DNA of 37,476 nucleotides, taken from positions 1 through 37,476 of the forward strand of contig CALDOK010000327.1 of assembly GCA_937912125.1 (NCBI GenBank), written 5' to 3'. Origin of the DNA: an uncultured Pseudomonadota bacterium. GTDB taxonomy: Bacteria; Myxococcota_A; UBA796; JAFGLY01. Below the pieces are notes generated by a model. It did no database searches and was not told where the DNA came from. It saw nothing but the letters and a program-made list of their open reading frames with translations. A program made the translations under genes and the position numbers. Positions 1-7,865 of this stretch are shown one piece after another. Position 1 is the first letter of the stretch; each line of letters starts with the position of its first letter.

Positions 1-460
1 CCTCCTGTGGCGGAAGGGGCGCGTCCTCCGGCTTGACCGTGCAGTCCACGCCGCACCACATGAGCCGATCCGTGGGCAAGAGCGGTACATCGGTGCGCAC
101 TTCCAGCCCTGCCGCTGTGCGGGTTGCTGCCTCGATGCGCACCGGCACGCCACGGTTGACGACGAACCCGTGCTGCGAGAAGTCGGGGGCCCTGTCACCC
201 GGCCAACCCATGAGGACCACGCCGGGCAACCGACGCGGGACCCGCAGCAGGCTGTCAGCCGGGTCCAGACGGATCGAGATGAGGTTGCGGACCCGCTCCC
301 AGGGCAGCTGGTAGCGAAACTGCCGCTGCTTCGCCGTGTGGATGGCCTGCCCAAGGAAGCGGTTGAACGGGCGCAGCGTGTTTCGGGCCTGCGCCTCGAA
401 GGCCCCGAGCACCCTCGGGTGGGGGATGGCCCCTGTGGCGTGGAAGAAGAGGACCTTCAC
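1..460 (-). CDS. Partial protein of unknown function, coupled to the AAA+ ATPase
   Basis: An open frame begins with GTG at 460 and stays open to the window edge, giving about 153 visible residues with the C-terminus missing. The GTG overlaps the TGA of the upstream AAA+ gene in a GTGA arrangement, and a GGTGGG stretch lies a few bases upstream, so translational coupling is likely. The protein starts VKVLFFHATGAIPHPRV and has two visible cysteines in MWCGVDC near the visible end. I see no signal peptide, membrane segment or recognisable catalytic motif and do not recognise the family. The tight coupling suggests it is a partner or substrate of the ATPase. The frame is supported by the overlap and lack of stops; function is unknown. 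Confidence 0.6.
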   Translation of the reverse strand, partial: MKVLFFHATGAIPHPRVLGAFEAQARNTLRPFNRFLGQAIHTAKQRQFRYQLPWERVRNLISIRLDPADSLLRVPRRLPGVVLMGWPGDRAPDFSQHGFVVNRGVPVRIEAATRTAAGLEVRTDVPLLPTDRLMWCGVDCTVKPEDAPLPPQE

Positions 461-2037
461 GAGCGCCCACCGGGGATGAACGGGTTGCGCGTCGCCTCCT
501 GGCGCAGGCGGGGGGCGGCGGTCTCGGCGCTGTCCTGCGGCAGTGGCTCGGGTGCCTGGCCGCTGGCGAGGCGGGCTCGGACCTTGGCCCACTGGCGCAG
601 GCCCTCGATCTGCTCGCGCATGGTGCGGGAGAGCGGAAAGGTCTTGTCCAGCGCGTGAGCAATGTGTTCCGTGGACAGCTCGCGGCCTTCGGCGAACGCG
701 TCGTACAGGCCCTCCCGCACCGCCTCCTCCAGCTCCGCGCCAGAGAAGCCCACCGACCGCTCCACTAGGTCGGCGAGGTCGTAGTCCTTGGGGTCGCGGC
801 GCTTCTTGCCGATGTGGATGGACAGGATCTCCTCGCGCACCTCGCGGGTCGGGAGGTCCACGAAGAAGATCTCGTCGAAGCGTCCCTTTCTCAGCAGCTC
901 GGGCGGGAGCATGTCGATGCGGTTCGCCGTGGCGACCACGAAGACCGGATCGCGCTTCTCCTGCATCCAGGTCAGCAGCGTTCCCACCACGCGGGCGGTG
1001 GTGCCACCGTCGGTCTGGTCGGAGCTGCCCATCCCGGCCAGCCCCTTCTCGATCTCGTCGATCCAGAGCACGCACGGGGCGAGGGCTTGGGCGACCTGGA
1101 GCGCCGTGCGGATGTTGCCCTCGGACTGCCCGACGATGCCGCCGAAGACCTTGCCCAGGTCGAAGCGCAGCAACGGGAACTGCCAGGTCGCCGCGACCGC
1201 CTTGGCGAGCAGGCTCTTGCCGCAGCCCTGGACCCCCAGGAGCAGGACACCCTTGGGCGCGTCCAGGCCGAAGTCTCGCGCACCCGCGCCGAAGGCTCGC
1301 CCTCGCCGGTCGAGCCACACCTTGAGCTGGTCGAGCCCGCCCACGTCCGTCATGCGGGCGTCGGTCGGGTAGTACTCCAGGACCTCGCTCTGCTTGATGA
1401 TCCGCTCCTTCTCCCGGGCGACCAGCGGGACTGCGCCCAGGTCCAGCCGACCTAGCTCCGCGGCGGCTTTCCCGAACGCCAGGCGCGCCTCCATGACCGT
1501 GAGCCCGCGCGCGGCGTCGAGCAGGGCCTCGTCGTCGGATGCACGAACCCCGAGGGCGGAGGCGGCGTCGTGGAGGACGACGCGAAGGTCGTCCACGCCG
1601 GGGAGGTCCAGCTCGATGGTCGGGATCTCCTTGCGGAGGTCCATCGGGAGGCCGGGTAGCGGCGTGGAGAGGACAACGAGCTTGCGCGGCGATGTCGGCA
1701 TTCTGGCCAGCTCGCGCAGCCAGCGGAGGAGCGGGTGATGCTCCTCGCGGAGGAAGGGCTGGAAGTCCTCCAGCAGCCACACGCCGGGCTCATCGGAGCT
1801 GTGGATCTGGCGCAGGATCTCGAGCGGGTCGATGGCGGCGTCGTCCTCCACCCTGGTCTCGCCGTCCTCGGTGCAGGCGAGCAGTCCGGTGGACTGGCTC
1901 CACACGCGCAGGGGCAGCTCCATGGCGTTGGACAGGCCGATGACGTGGCCCCGCACGCGCTCCCACTCGTAGGAGGCGATGTGGAGCAGGGTCGCGCCGG
2001 CGCGGGAGAGGTGGAGAAGGTGGTCGTAGGTGGTCAT
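457..2037 (-). CDS. Ycf46-like AAA+ ATPase
   Basis: A 526-residue AAA+ ATPase. Residues 1-220 form a less conserved N-terminal part that resembles a degenerate ATPase half. The C-terminal AAA+ module carries Walker A GVQGCGKS (268-275), Walker B VLWIDE (323-328) followed by IEKG, a sensor-1 ATAN (369-372) and RKGRFDE (383-389) with an arginine-finger-type residue. The phrases ELLRKGRFDE and VGFSGAE are characteristic of the Ycf46 family, cytoplasmic AAA+ proteins related to FtsH and p97 but without the protease domain. ATG 2037 is preceded by a short GAGG. The stop overlaps the GTG of the next gene. Its start lies 211 bp downstream of dndB on the same strand, so it may be read from the dnd operon or separately. 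The family is clear; the role here is not. Confidence 0.85.
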   Translation of the reverse strand: MTTYDHLLHLSRAGATLLHIASYEWERVRGHVIGLSNAMELPLRVWSQSTGLLACTEDGETRVEDDAAIDPLEILRQIHSSDEPGVWLLEDFQPFLREEHHPLLRWLRELARMPTSPRKLVVLSTPLPGLPMDLRKEIPTIELDLPGVDDLRVVLHDAASALGVRASDDEALLDAARGLTVMEARLAFGKAAAELGRLDLGAVPLVAREKERIIKQSEVLEYYPTDARMTDVGGLDQLKVWLDRRGRAFGAGARDFGLDAPKGVLLLGVQGCGKSLLAKAVAATWQFPLLRFDLGKVFGGIVGQSEGNIRTALQVAQALAPCVLWIDEIEKGLAGMGSSDQTDGGTTARVVGTLLTWMQEKRDPVFVVATANRIDMLPPELLRKGRFDEIFFVDLPTREVREEILSIHIGKKRRDPKDYDLADLVERSVGFSGAELEEAVREGLYDAFAEGRELSTEHIAHALDKTFPLSRTMREQIEGLRQWAKVRARLASGQAPEPLPQDSAETAAPRLRQEATRNPFIPGGRS

Positions 2038-2162
2038 GGGGCCTCGGTGGGCAGCATCAGGGACGCGCGGCGGGGCGGTGGGCGGACAGCTGGGTCGGCC
2101 AGAGCACCAAACCGGAGCTCAATCGGGAAACAAGCTTCGCGGGCCGTCCAGAAAGATGCCCC

Positions 2163-2185
2163 GGCGGGTGGCGCGGAGGCCCGCC
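2163..2185. repeat. GC-rich hairpin between dndB and the AAA+ gene
   Basis: GGCGGG (2163-2168) pairs with CCCGCC (2180-2185) across an 11-base loop. On the leftward strand it lies 64 bp downstream of the dndB stop and is followed within about 12 bases by a short T-containing stretch, so it could attenuate read-through from the dnd operon. There is no clean U-tract. This 211-bp gap shows no other gene. Confidence 0.25.
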
Positions 2186-2248
2186 CCGAACTGATCCGCC
2201 GATCGGTCTATCAACGCGGCACGGTCCACCTCCGTCTGAACCACGAAC

Positions 2249-3496
2249 TCAGGCGTCTGCATCGCGCTGGGCGAGGAATTCGTCATACTTGGCCTGATGG
2301 ACCGCCGAGCGCGCCTGGTTCCCGGTGGAGACCAGTAGGTGCGTCTCAGCCAGAGATCGGTTCTTTGCCGTTGTCAGCATCTTCCCGTGAACTGGGTCCC
2401 ACAGGAGGTGGTGCCACGCTTCGTCAGAAAGGTTCGTCTGCACACCAGCGAATTCTGCCAGAGCCTCTGGCAAAGAAGTGCCGCGTGCCATGAGCACATG
2501 CATCGCCAACGCAACCACGCGCTGACCGACCGGTCGGGCGAGCAGGTGGTTTACCTCAGGCTGGCGAAGGTCCCCAGCTGGCTGCGTCCCCGCGAACACT
2601 CTGCCCAGCGATGGAAAGGTGTTCGCGATACCGCTCCAGAACGACGTGCTTACGTCGTACAGCGCACCCAATGTGGTTTCATCCTGCCGGCTCGTCAGGA
2701 GCGCCTTCTTGCCTGCAGCAAAGGGGGCGATGGGCTTGGTTCCGTACAAGTCTTGAGCAACCTCATACAAAGCGATGATGCTAGTGATGTCGCCCTTGTT
2801 CGCGGTCGGGATCGCCGATCCGTTCCCTTCAAAGCGTACCAAGCGCCCCTCTCTGAATGCGTCGAACTCGTTCACGAGCTTTCGCACGGTAATCGCGAAC
2901 GAGTTGTCCTCGTCGAGCAAGACGATATCTGCAGTCGAAACGCGCTTCGCTGACTTGTTGAGTGTCGTGAACAACCGGCGGGTTCGAGCCAGGCCCTTGG
3001 AGGACTTCTCGTGCCCCACGAAGACTACAGCGATCTCGTCGTCCGCCAGCTGGGCACTCTCGTTGACTGCCTTCTTGATACCGGCGACTCGATGTTGTCC
3101 ATCAATTGCGAAGAGACGCTCAGTCCCCTGTAACTGAAGCAGGCCGACGCTCGCCTGAAGCTCGACCTCCTCCATCTCCGAAAGAGGCTCCCAGCCTGTG
3201 TTCGGATTAACGGTGACGTCCATCGGGCCGAACTGCGGCTCTCCACCGTAGACGCCAACCACAAGGGCGTTGAAGAATCGCTGTGGCTCCGAACACAGGT
3301 AAGCAGCAATTTCGCTCGCGTGGCGTTTATTCAGAAGTCGCTGGATTCGTTCCGAGAGCTTGGGGTTGGCATGGACCTCCTCGGTCGGCTTGATCCACTG
3401 GACGACATCGACGAACCGGAAGTAGGTTACGTAGTAGATCCAGTCTCCCATTCGGCAGCGGAGGGCTGGAAAGCGCTTGCGCAGTGAGGATGTCAT
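2249..3496 (-). CDS. dndB: DndB-like DGQHR-domain protein
   Basis: A 415-residue protein with the hallmark DGQHR motif at 132-136 (FAIDGQHRVAGI), as in DndB. In studied systems DndB is the transcriptional regulator of the dnd operon and modulates phosphorothioation frequency. The ATG at 3496 overlaps the TGA of the GIY-YIG gene (ATGA), so it is the last gene of the tight part of the operon. In classic dnd loci dndB is usually near the front or divergent from dndCDE, so its distal position is unusual. Base composition here looks clearly less GC-rich than the 10.3-13 kb region, suggesting a different origin. DGQHR proteins also occur outside dnd loci, but the neighbours make the DndB assignment strong. 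Confidence 0.85.
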   Translation of the reverse strand: MTSSLRKRFPALRCRMGDWIYYVTYFRFVDVVQWIKPTEEVHANPKLSERIQRLLNKRHASEIAAYLCSEPQRFFNALVVGVYGGEPQFGPMDVTVNPNTGWEPLSEMEEVELQASVGLLQLQGTERLFAIDGQHRVAGIKKAVNESAQLADDEIAVVFVGHEKSSKGLARTRRLFTTLNKSAKRVSTADIVLLDEDNSFAITVRKLVNEFDAFREGRLVRFEGNGSAIPTANKGDITSIIALYEVAQDLYGTKPIAPFAAGKKALLTSRQDETTLGALYDVSTSFWSGIANTFPSLGRVFAGTQPAGDLRQPEVNHLLARPVGQRVVALAMHVLMARGTSLPEALAEFAGVQTNLSDEAWHHLLWDPVHGKMLTTAKNRSLAETHLLVSTGNQARSAVHQAKYDEFLAQRDADA

Positions 3497-3990
3497 TGAA
3501 AGACCCCCTTCAAGATCGTCAAGATCTCGGCCGGGAAGGACTGGTTGAATGGGGGCAGGAATGCCGTGAGCAGATCACTTTCCAAGTCATCAATCGCTGT
3601 GATGTCCGGCACAACCGCGTAGTAGAACCACAAGTGATCCGACCATTTGTTGAGCATCGACTGTATCGGTGGCCGTCCTTTGTCTGCGACCTTTTCACGA
3701 AGGTACCCTCGATACCTATCTCGCAAAGAGATGCCACGTGCACGGCCAATATAGAGCGGGTATTGCGTCGCAGGATGTTGGCAAATGCCAGGGTTGACCA
3801 CGAACGTATACACCCCGTTGCTGGACGGCACCGATGCTGCATTCGCCGCGTTGAACTTCACACAGATCCAGTTCAATGGAGTTGGGTTGGCATACCCGGA
3901 CCACTGGTCGGGCGAGAGAATGAACCTCTTGACTAAGTAGCTGCCGAGTGTCTGCTCTGACGCGAGGGATGCAGCGAAGTCGTATGCCAT
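3493..3990 (-). CDS. GIY-YIG nuclease domain protein in the dnd operon
   Basis: A 165-residue protein with a GIY-YIG core: GVYTFVV (59-65) supplies the GIY-like triplet, PLYIGRA (78-84) the YIG triplet, then arginines near 90-95 and the metal-binding glutamate in DDLESDL (E137), followed by PPFN. GIY-YIG enzymes cut phosphodiester bonds using one metal ion. It lies 3 bp after the HerA-like gene and overlaps dndB by ATGA, so it is embedded in the modification operon. A plausible role is the restriction nuclease acting with the HerA-like motor on unmodified DNA, or a nickase acting during modification; neither is shown by sequence. The N-terminal 55 residues are outside the nuclease core and could recognise DNA or a partner. 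Confidence 0.8.
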   Translation of the reverse strand: MAYDFAASLASEQTLGSYLVKRFILSPDQWSGYANPTPLNWICVKFNAANAASVPSSNGVYTFVVNPGICQHPATQYPLYIGRARGISLRDRYRGYLREKVADKGRPPIQSMLNKWSDHLWFYYAVVPDITAIDDLESDLLTAFLPPFNQSFPAEILTILKGVFQ

Positions 3991-3993
3991 GGC

Positions 3994-5550
3994 CTAGGGC
4001 TCCCACGCCTTCACTACGACCGCCTCATCCTCGCCCGGCAGACGTGCCAACAGTTGGCCGATGGCAAGCTGCTGCAGGTCACGCGGCTTGCTACCGCTGC
4101 CAAACAACCGCCGCATGGCCCTGCTGCCAACGTCGGCCTCAAACGATGCCACAACCTCGAACTGCTTAACGAGGTCGTCACTCGCTCGGTCCATGTGGTC
4201 CGGCGATTGCGAGATGAACATGCAGGCCAGGCCTTTCGAGCGGCACTCAAGGACGAGCCCCTCCAGCAGCTCTGGCGAAGCCACCTCCATGACGCGGCGT
4301 GCCTCATCGATGGCAAGCACCAATCGAAGTGCGCGGACTCCCTGCTGGTGATCAACGGGTGCCTCGGACGATGCCCGGAGATGCCGAAGTAGGCAGTCGA
4401 GGAGGAACAAAAGCGCGAACCGGAGCGCCTCGTCTGTCGCTTCATTGACAGAGATAACCCAGGTCTTGTTGAAGAAATCCTTAGGGCTGTGCGTGGGTGC
4501 GAACAGAGCGTAATCCCTCAACTTGTGGAGCGAAGCGGTGAGCACGTCCACCTTCATGTCATTGCGCCTGTAGTGGGCGTCCACCTCGTCCACCACGTCC
4601 TCGAAGCGAACGACCTCGGCGTTGGCCAGCAACCGCTTCGTGATCTCCCGCGCAGCGTCCAACTGTTTGGGACCAAGTTGCGGAACCGCCCCCTTTAGCG
4701 CCTCCACGAATCCGTCGGCGACCCGAATCTCGCTACCCGGCTCGCAGGCGAGCGCGTCGAGGGGAATTGGCTCTCGTCCAAGGCCAACGACCTCAGCCCC
4801 GATCTCCCGAATGAACGCAGTTTCCTCCCGAAGTTCGCCCTTTGGGTCGATGATAAGCAGCGGGACGCCAGCCTCCCGGACCTGCCGGAACAGCTCTTTC
4901 GCGGTTCGTGTCTTGCCTTTGCCCGGCTTGCCGAACATCCCCAAGTGCGGCGCCATGCCGTTCTTGTTGAGCACCCACTCGGCCCGCTTGTTGGAACCGT
5001 TGATTAGCCCAATCTCGCCGAGGCGCAGGACCACGGGCGTCGCGCTCGCAGTGCTCCAGCCATCGTCGGATTTCCCGGGGCGCACGCCGTCACCTAGCGG
5101 ACCGGTCGCGGGAAGCGAGGCGAGGACGCTGAGTCGTTCGAGGAAGGCCGAGAGGCCTTCGCCGGCCTCCTGCCAGTCCTTCCATAGTAGGCGGATTCCC
5201 CGGTCCCAATGTCGACGCAGCAGGTCGACCAGCGAGTCGAACTCCAAGCCGTCGGCTCGACCATGTCTCGCTGCGTGTTCGACCACCAAAGCCACCCACA
5301 CAGCAAGGTCGTCGCCGAATAGCGTGTCGCCACGAATGGCCTTTCCCGCGCCTTCAGTGGATGCATCCTCGAGATCCGGGGGATCCGAGGGGACCGAGAG
5401 CGATCGACCGAGCGCTAGCCGGCCGACCGTTGCCTTGTCAGGAAGGCCCAGCTGCCGAAGCAGTCGCCCGGTGTGCTCCTCGGTGTGCTTGGTGGGGAGG
5501 AAGGGTTTGCGACGTAGCTGCATCAGATTGACGGGCACGGTGTCAGACAT
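3994..5550 (-). CDS. DndE-like domain fused to HerA-type ATPase
   Basis: A 518-residue protein. The N-terminal ~125 residues resemble DndE: a QLGLPDKATVGRLALGRSL segment at 33-51 matches the RTGL...R.AL.RSL signature, and LLRRHWDRGIRLL (110-122) matches the RLHLHRGI.YL stretch. DndE binds nicked double-stranded DNA in phosphorothioation. The rest is a HerA/VirB4-type P-loop ATPase: Walker A GKPGKGKT (207-214), LLIIDPKGEL (231-240), Walker B LVLAIDEA (410-417) and sensor-like FISQSP (445-450). HerA family members are hexameric DNA translocases that work with nucleases. It follows dndD by 8 bp and precedes the GIY-YIG gene by 3 bp. No stand-alone DndE or DptFGH genes were seen. The DndE call rests on recalled family motifs, so the HerA part is surer. 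Confidence 0.78.
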   Translation of the reverse strand: MSDTVPVNLMQLRRKPFLPTKHTEEHTGRLLRQLGLPDKATVGRLALGRSLSVPSDPPDLEDASTEGAGKAIRGDTLFGDDLAVWVALVVEHAARHGRADGLEFDSLVDLLRRHWDRGIRLLWKDWQEAGEGLSAFLERLSVLASLPATGPLGDGVRPGKSDDGWSTASATPVVLRLGEIGLINGSNKRAEWVLNKNGMAPHLGMFGKPGKGKTRTAKELFRQVREAGVPLLIIDPKGELREETAFIREIGAEVVGLGREPIPLDALACEPGSEIRVADGFVEALKGAVPQLGPKQLDAAREITKRLLANAEVVRFEDVVDEVDAHYRRNDMKVDVLTASLHKLRDYALFAPTHSPKDFFNKTWVISVNEATDEALRFALLFLLDCLLRHLRASSEAPVDHQQGVRALRLVLAIDEARRVMEVASPELLEGLVLECRSKGLACMFISQSPDHMDRASDDLVKQFEVVASFEADVGSRAMRRLFGSGSKPRDLQQLAIGQLLARLPGEDEAVVVKAWEP

Positions 5551-5558
5551 GGTTTGCC

Positions 5559-7637
5559 TCAGCCACGGTCGAGGGGTTCGAAGTAGACGTTCGCTCGAAC
5601 CTCCGACACCTCGGTAGCGGAGTCGAAGTCGATAAGGAAGGAAGCGCCGACGTGTTTGCGGATCGGATCGAGGAAGTCCCCGACGAGTTCGGTGTCCGTT
5701 GAGAGGAGGACAATCTGTGCCGCGGCCTTGGGCAAGTAGTGCTTGGCGATGTTCAGCCGATGGGTTCGATCGAGCCTGGCAACCGGAGTGTCGATAATGA
5801 CTGGCATGTCGCTCGCGACGGTGCTCGACGCGGCGGCCAGCAGCGACAACGCGAAGATCTCGTTCTCTCCCGCGGAAAGATCTTGGTCGCTCAGGTTTCG
5901 CCCGCCGGCACCGACCAAGCGCACCGGACCATCGGGGTCGATTTCAATCTTCCGGACGACATCCTCCTTTCTAGCAAGCTTTCGGTAGACCTCGGTCATG
6001 CGTTGCGCGAGCTGCTCGTTTCGCTTCCGTCGCAGATCCTCGATGAAGCAGTCGAGCATCGCGCTGATCTCATCGCAACGGCGCGCGACCCGATTCTCGA
6101 CGTCTCCGCGTTCCGCAGCTTCCTCCAGGCGGCCGCGCTCAGATGTGAGATTCCCCAAGTTGCGCTTCTCGGAGGTGACCTGGTTGGTCACCAAGAGCTT
6201 CCGCTCCTGCTTCTTGGTGAGCTCGTCCTGCGCCTCGCGCAAGGCCTGGGTGAGCTCGCTAGCCCTGGATCCGACCGCCAGCGCCTGCTGGTCGTCTGCA
6301 AGGCGGCGGCGACGGTTAGTCGCGTCTTCGAGCCGGTCTACCAGGTCCTTGAGACGAGCCGTGGACAGTCGCTGGACCGCAGCAAGGCGATCGAGCACGA
6401 CCGCGCGGTTGTCGGTGCCGAGGTAGTTGTGCCGGACGTTCTGCGCAATGCCGGAGGGTGGAGGCACGAACATCCCTTCGTAGGCCTTGCTTAGGCGAGC
6501 GCGCAACGCGACCTTCTGGTCGTCGGTGAGCTCAGGCTCGACCGAGGGCTCCGTCAGCCCCTCGAAGTCGGCCACCAGCTTTCCGAGTTTGTGCATCATA
6601 TTCTCGCGCGCAGCTTCCCAGGAAGTTCGCCGCTCCTCCTCAGCGAGCTGGCGACGCAGCGCTCTTACATTGTCGTGAGCCAGAGCGATCGCGAGGTCGC
6701 GCCCGAACAGCTGCTCGTTCAGCTCTCGTAGAATGGACCTGCGATCCTGTTCTGCCTCGTGAAGTTCCCGATTGATCTCATTGATGTTGTTCGTATTTCC
6801 CTGAATCAGCAGCCCAATGTTGCTCTGCAACCCATCCACCTGGCGTTGAAGCGTCGGGATCTGCGCCTCCAGCTCGGCAAGCTCGCCCTCCAGTTCCCCG
6901 ATCTTCTCCTGCGCCGTCATGATGTCGACTTCGAGCTGGGCGAGTTTGCTCGGCTTGTTCCCAACACGTCCCTTTGACCTGCGCTCGCTCGCCAGGGTAT
7001 GCAAGTCGGTCTGGAGCGTGCGCAGGATCCGCACGCCAAACAGCTGTTCGAGGCCATCGCGGGTGGCTGCCGAGCGGTCCTTCGCCGCGAGGCGCTGAAC
7101 TTGCTCGCCATCGAAGAAGAAGAAGGGCGCCAGATTGTGAGGCAAAATCTGCTGGGCGATGTAGCCACGGAGGAAATCGTCCTTCTCTCCCAACGCCGGC
7201 ACGACAATGAGATCGAGCTCGTCTGGGTCATCCTGCGCTCGCCCTCGGCGGACGAACAACTCTTGGTCGCGGTACTGGCCATTCCGGTAGATATGGAATC
7301 TGCGCTCAATGCGGATGCGCTCCTCCTGGTCGGCGAAGGTGACCTCGACCGTGGCGCGCGTTCGCCCCTGCTCCCTCGCCGCGTTGTTAACTGCTCGGCT
7401 AACGAAGCGGCGAAAGCCCTCGGTTCCGCGCGCCATGTCCGACTCACGCTCGGCGATCAGATCGATGGCATGTGGGCCGTAGAGGCAAAATAGAAGACCC
7501 TCGAGAAGCGACGTCTTGCCCGCTCCATTCTGCGCGCCGACGAGGACGATGGGCCGGGCCTTGGTGGGCTTCGGAAGATCGAACGTTGCGTCGATGAAGC
7601 ACTTCCAGTCGCGCAGGCGAATCCGCTCGATCCACAT
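5559..7637 (-). CDS. dndD: DndD, SMC-like ATPase
   Basis: A 692-residue SMC/Rad50-like ATPase. Walker A GAQNGAGKTS lies at 34-43, a long heptad-rich coiled coil spans roughly 215-545, the ABC signature LSAGE starts near 587, and Walker B MPVIIDTP near 611-618 is followed by the D-loop ARLD. DndD supplies ATPase activity to the DndCDE phosphorothioation complex and is thought to open or restructure the DNA. No CxxC zinc hook is visible in the coiled coil, as is usual for DndD. ATG 7637 lies 3 bp after the small protein's stop, and the stop is 8 bp before the DndE-HerA gene. Size and motif order match the family. Confidence 0.9.
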   Translation of the reverse strand: MWIERIRLRDWKCFIDATFDLPKPTKARPIVLVGAQNGAGKTSLLEGLLFCLYGPHAIDLIAERESDMARGTEGFRRFVSRAVNNAAREQGRTRATVEVTFADQEERIRIERRFHIYRNGQYRDQELFVRRGRAQDDPDELDLIVVPALGEKDDFLRGYIAQQILPHNLAPFFFFDGEQVQRLAAKDRSAATRDGLEQLFGVRILRTLQTDLHTLASERRSKGRVGNKPSKLAQLEVDIMTAQEKIGELEGELAELEAQIPTLQRQVDGLQSNIGLLIQGNTNNINEINRELHEAEQDRRSILRELNEQLFGRDLAIALAHDNVRALRRQLAEEERRTSWEAARENMMHKLGKLVADFEGLTEPSVEPELTDDQKVALRARLSKAYEGMFVPPPSGIAQNVRHNYLGTDNRAVVLDRLAAVQRLSTARLKDLVDRLEDATNRRRRLADDQQALAVGSRASELTQALREAQDELTKKQERKLLVTNQVTSEKRNLGNLTSERGRLEEAAERGDVENRVARRCDEISAMLDCFIEDLRRKRNEQLAQRMTEVYRKLARKEDVVRKIEIDPDGPVRLVGAGGRNLSDQDLSAGENEIFALSLLAAASSTVASDMPVIIDTPVARLDRTHRLNIAKHYLPKAAAQIVLLSTDTELVGDFLDPIRKHVGASFLIDFDSATEVSEVRANVYFEPLDRG

Positions 7638-7640
7638 GTG

Positions 7641-7865
7641 CTATTCCCCATCGCCGTTCAGGAGGTCATCGTTCAACCCGACACTGTCTCGGATGATCTC
7701 GTGCATCCGTTGGAACAGCCCGTCGCGCCGCTCGAGCCCGACCACGGCAACCTCCTCCTGCACCAGCTGTTCGACCGTCGACAACTCGATTCCGACGCGC
7801 TCACAGTGCTCACGCAGAAGCGCTCGGCTCTCTGGGTCATCGAGGAAGGCGATCCCTTTTCTCAC
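7641..7865 (-). CDS. Small acidic dnd-associated protein (74 aa)
   Basis: A 74-residue protein with GTG at 7865 overlapping the dndC TGA (GTGA), and a stop 3 bp before dndD. It is rich in Glu/Asp and predicted helical, starting VRKGIAFLDD and ending LNDDLLNGDGE. It sits where an accessory subunit would be expected, between dndC and dndD. It shows no DndE signature; that signature is instead seen at the N-terminus of the HerA-like protein. Small proteins of this size are known next to sulfur-modification genes, but I cannot name a function. The overlaps on both sides strongly support translation. A likely role is assembly or regulation of the DndC-DndD complex (inference). Confidence 0.7.
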   Translation of the reverse strand: MRKGIAFLDDPESRALLREHCERVGIELSTVEQLVQEEVAVVGLERRDGLFQRMHEIIRDSVGLNDDLLNGDGE

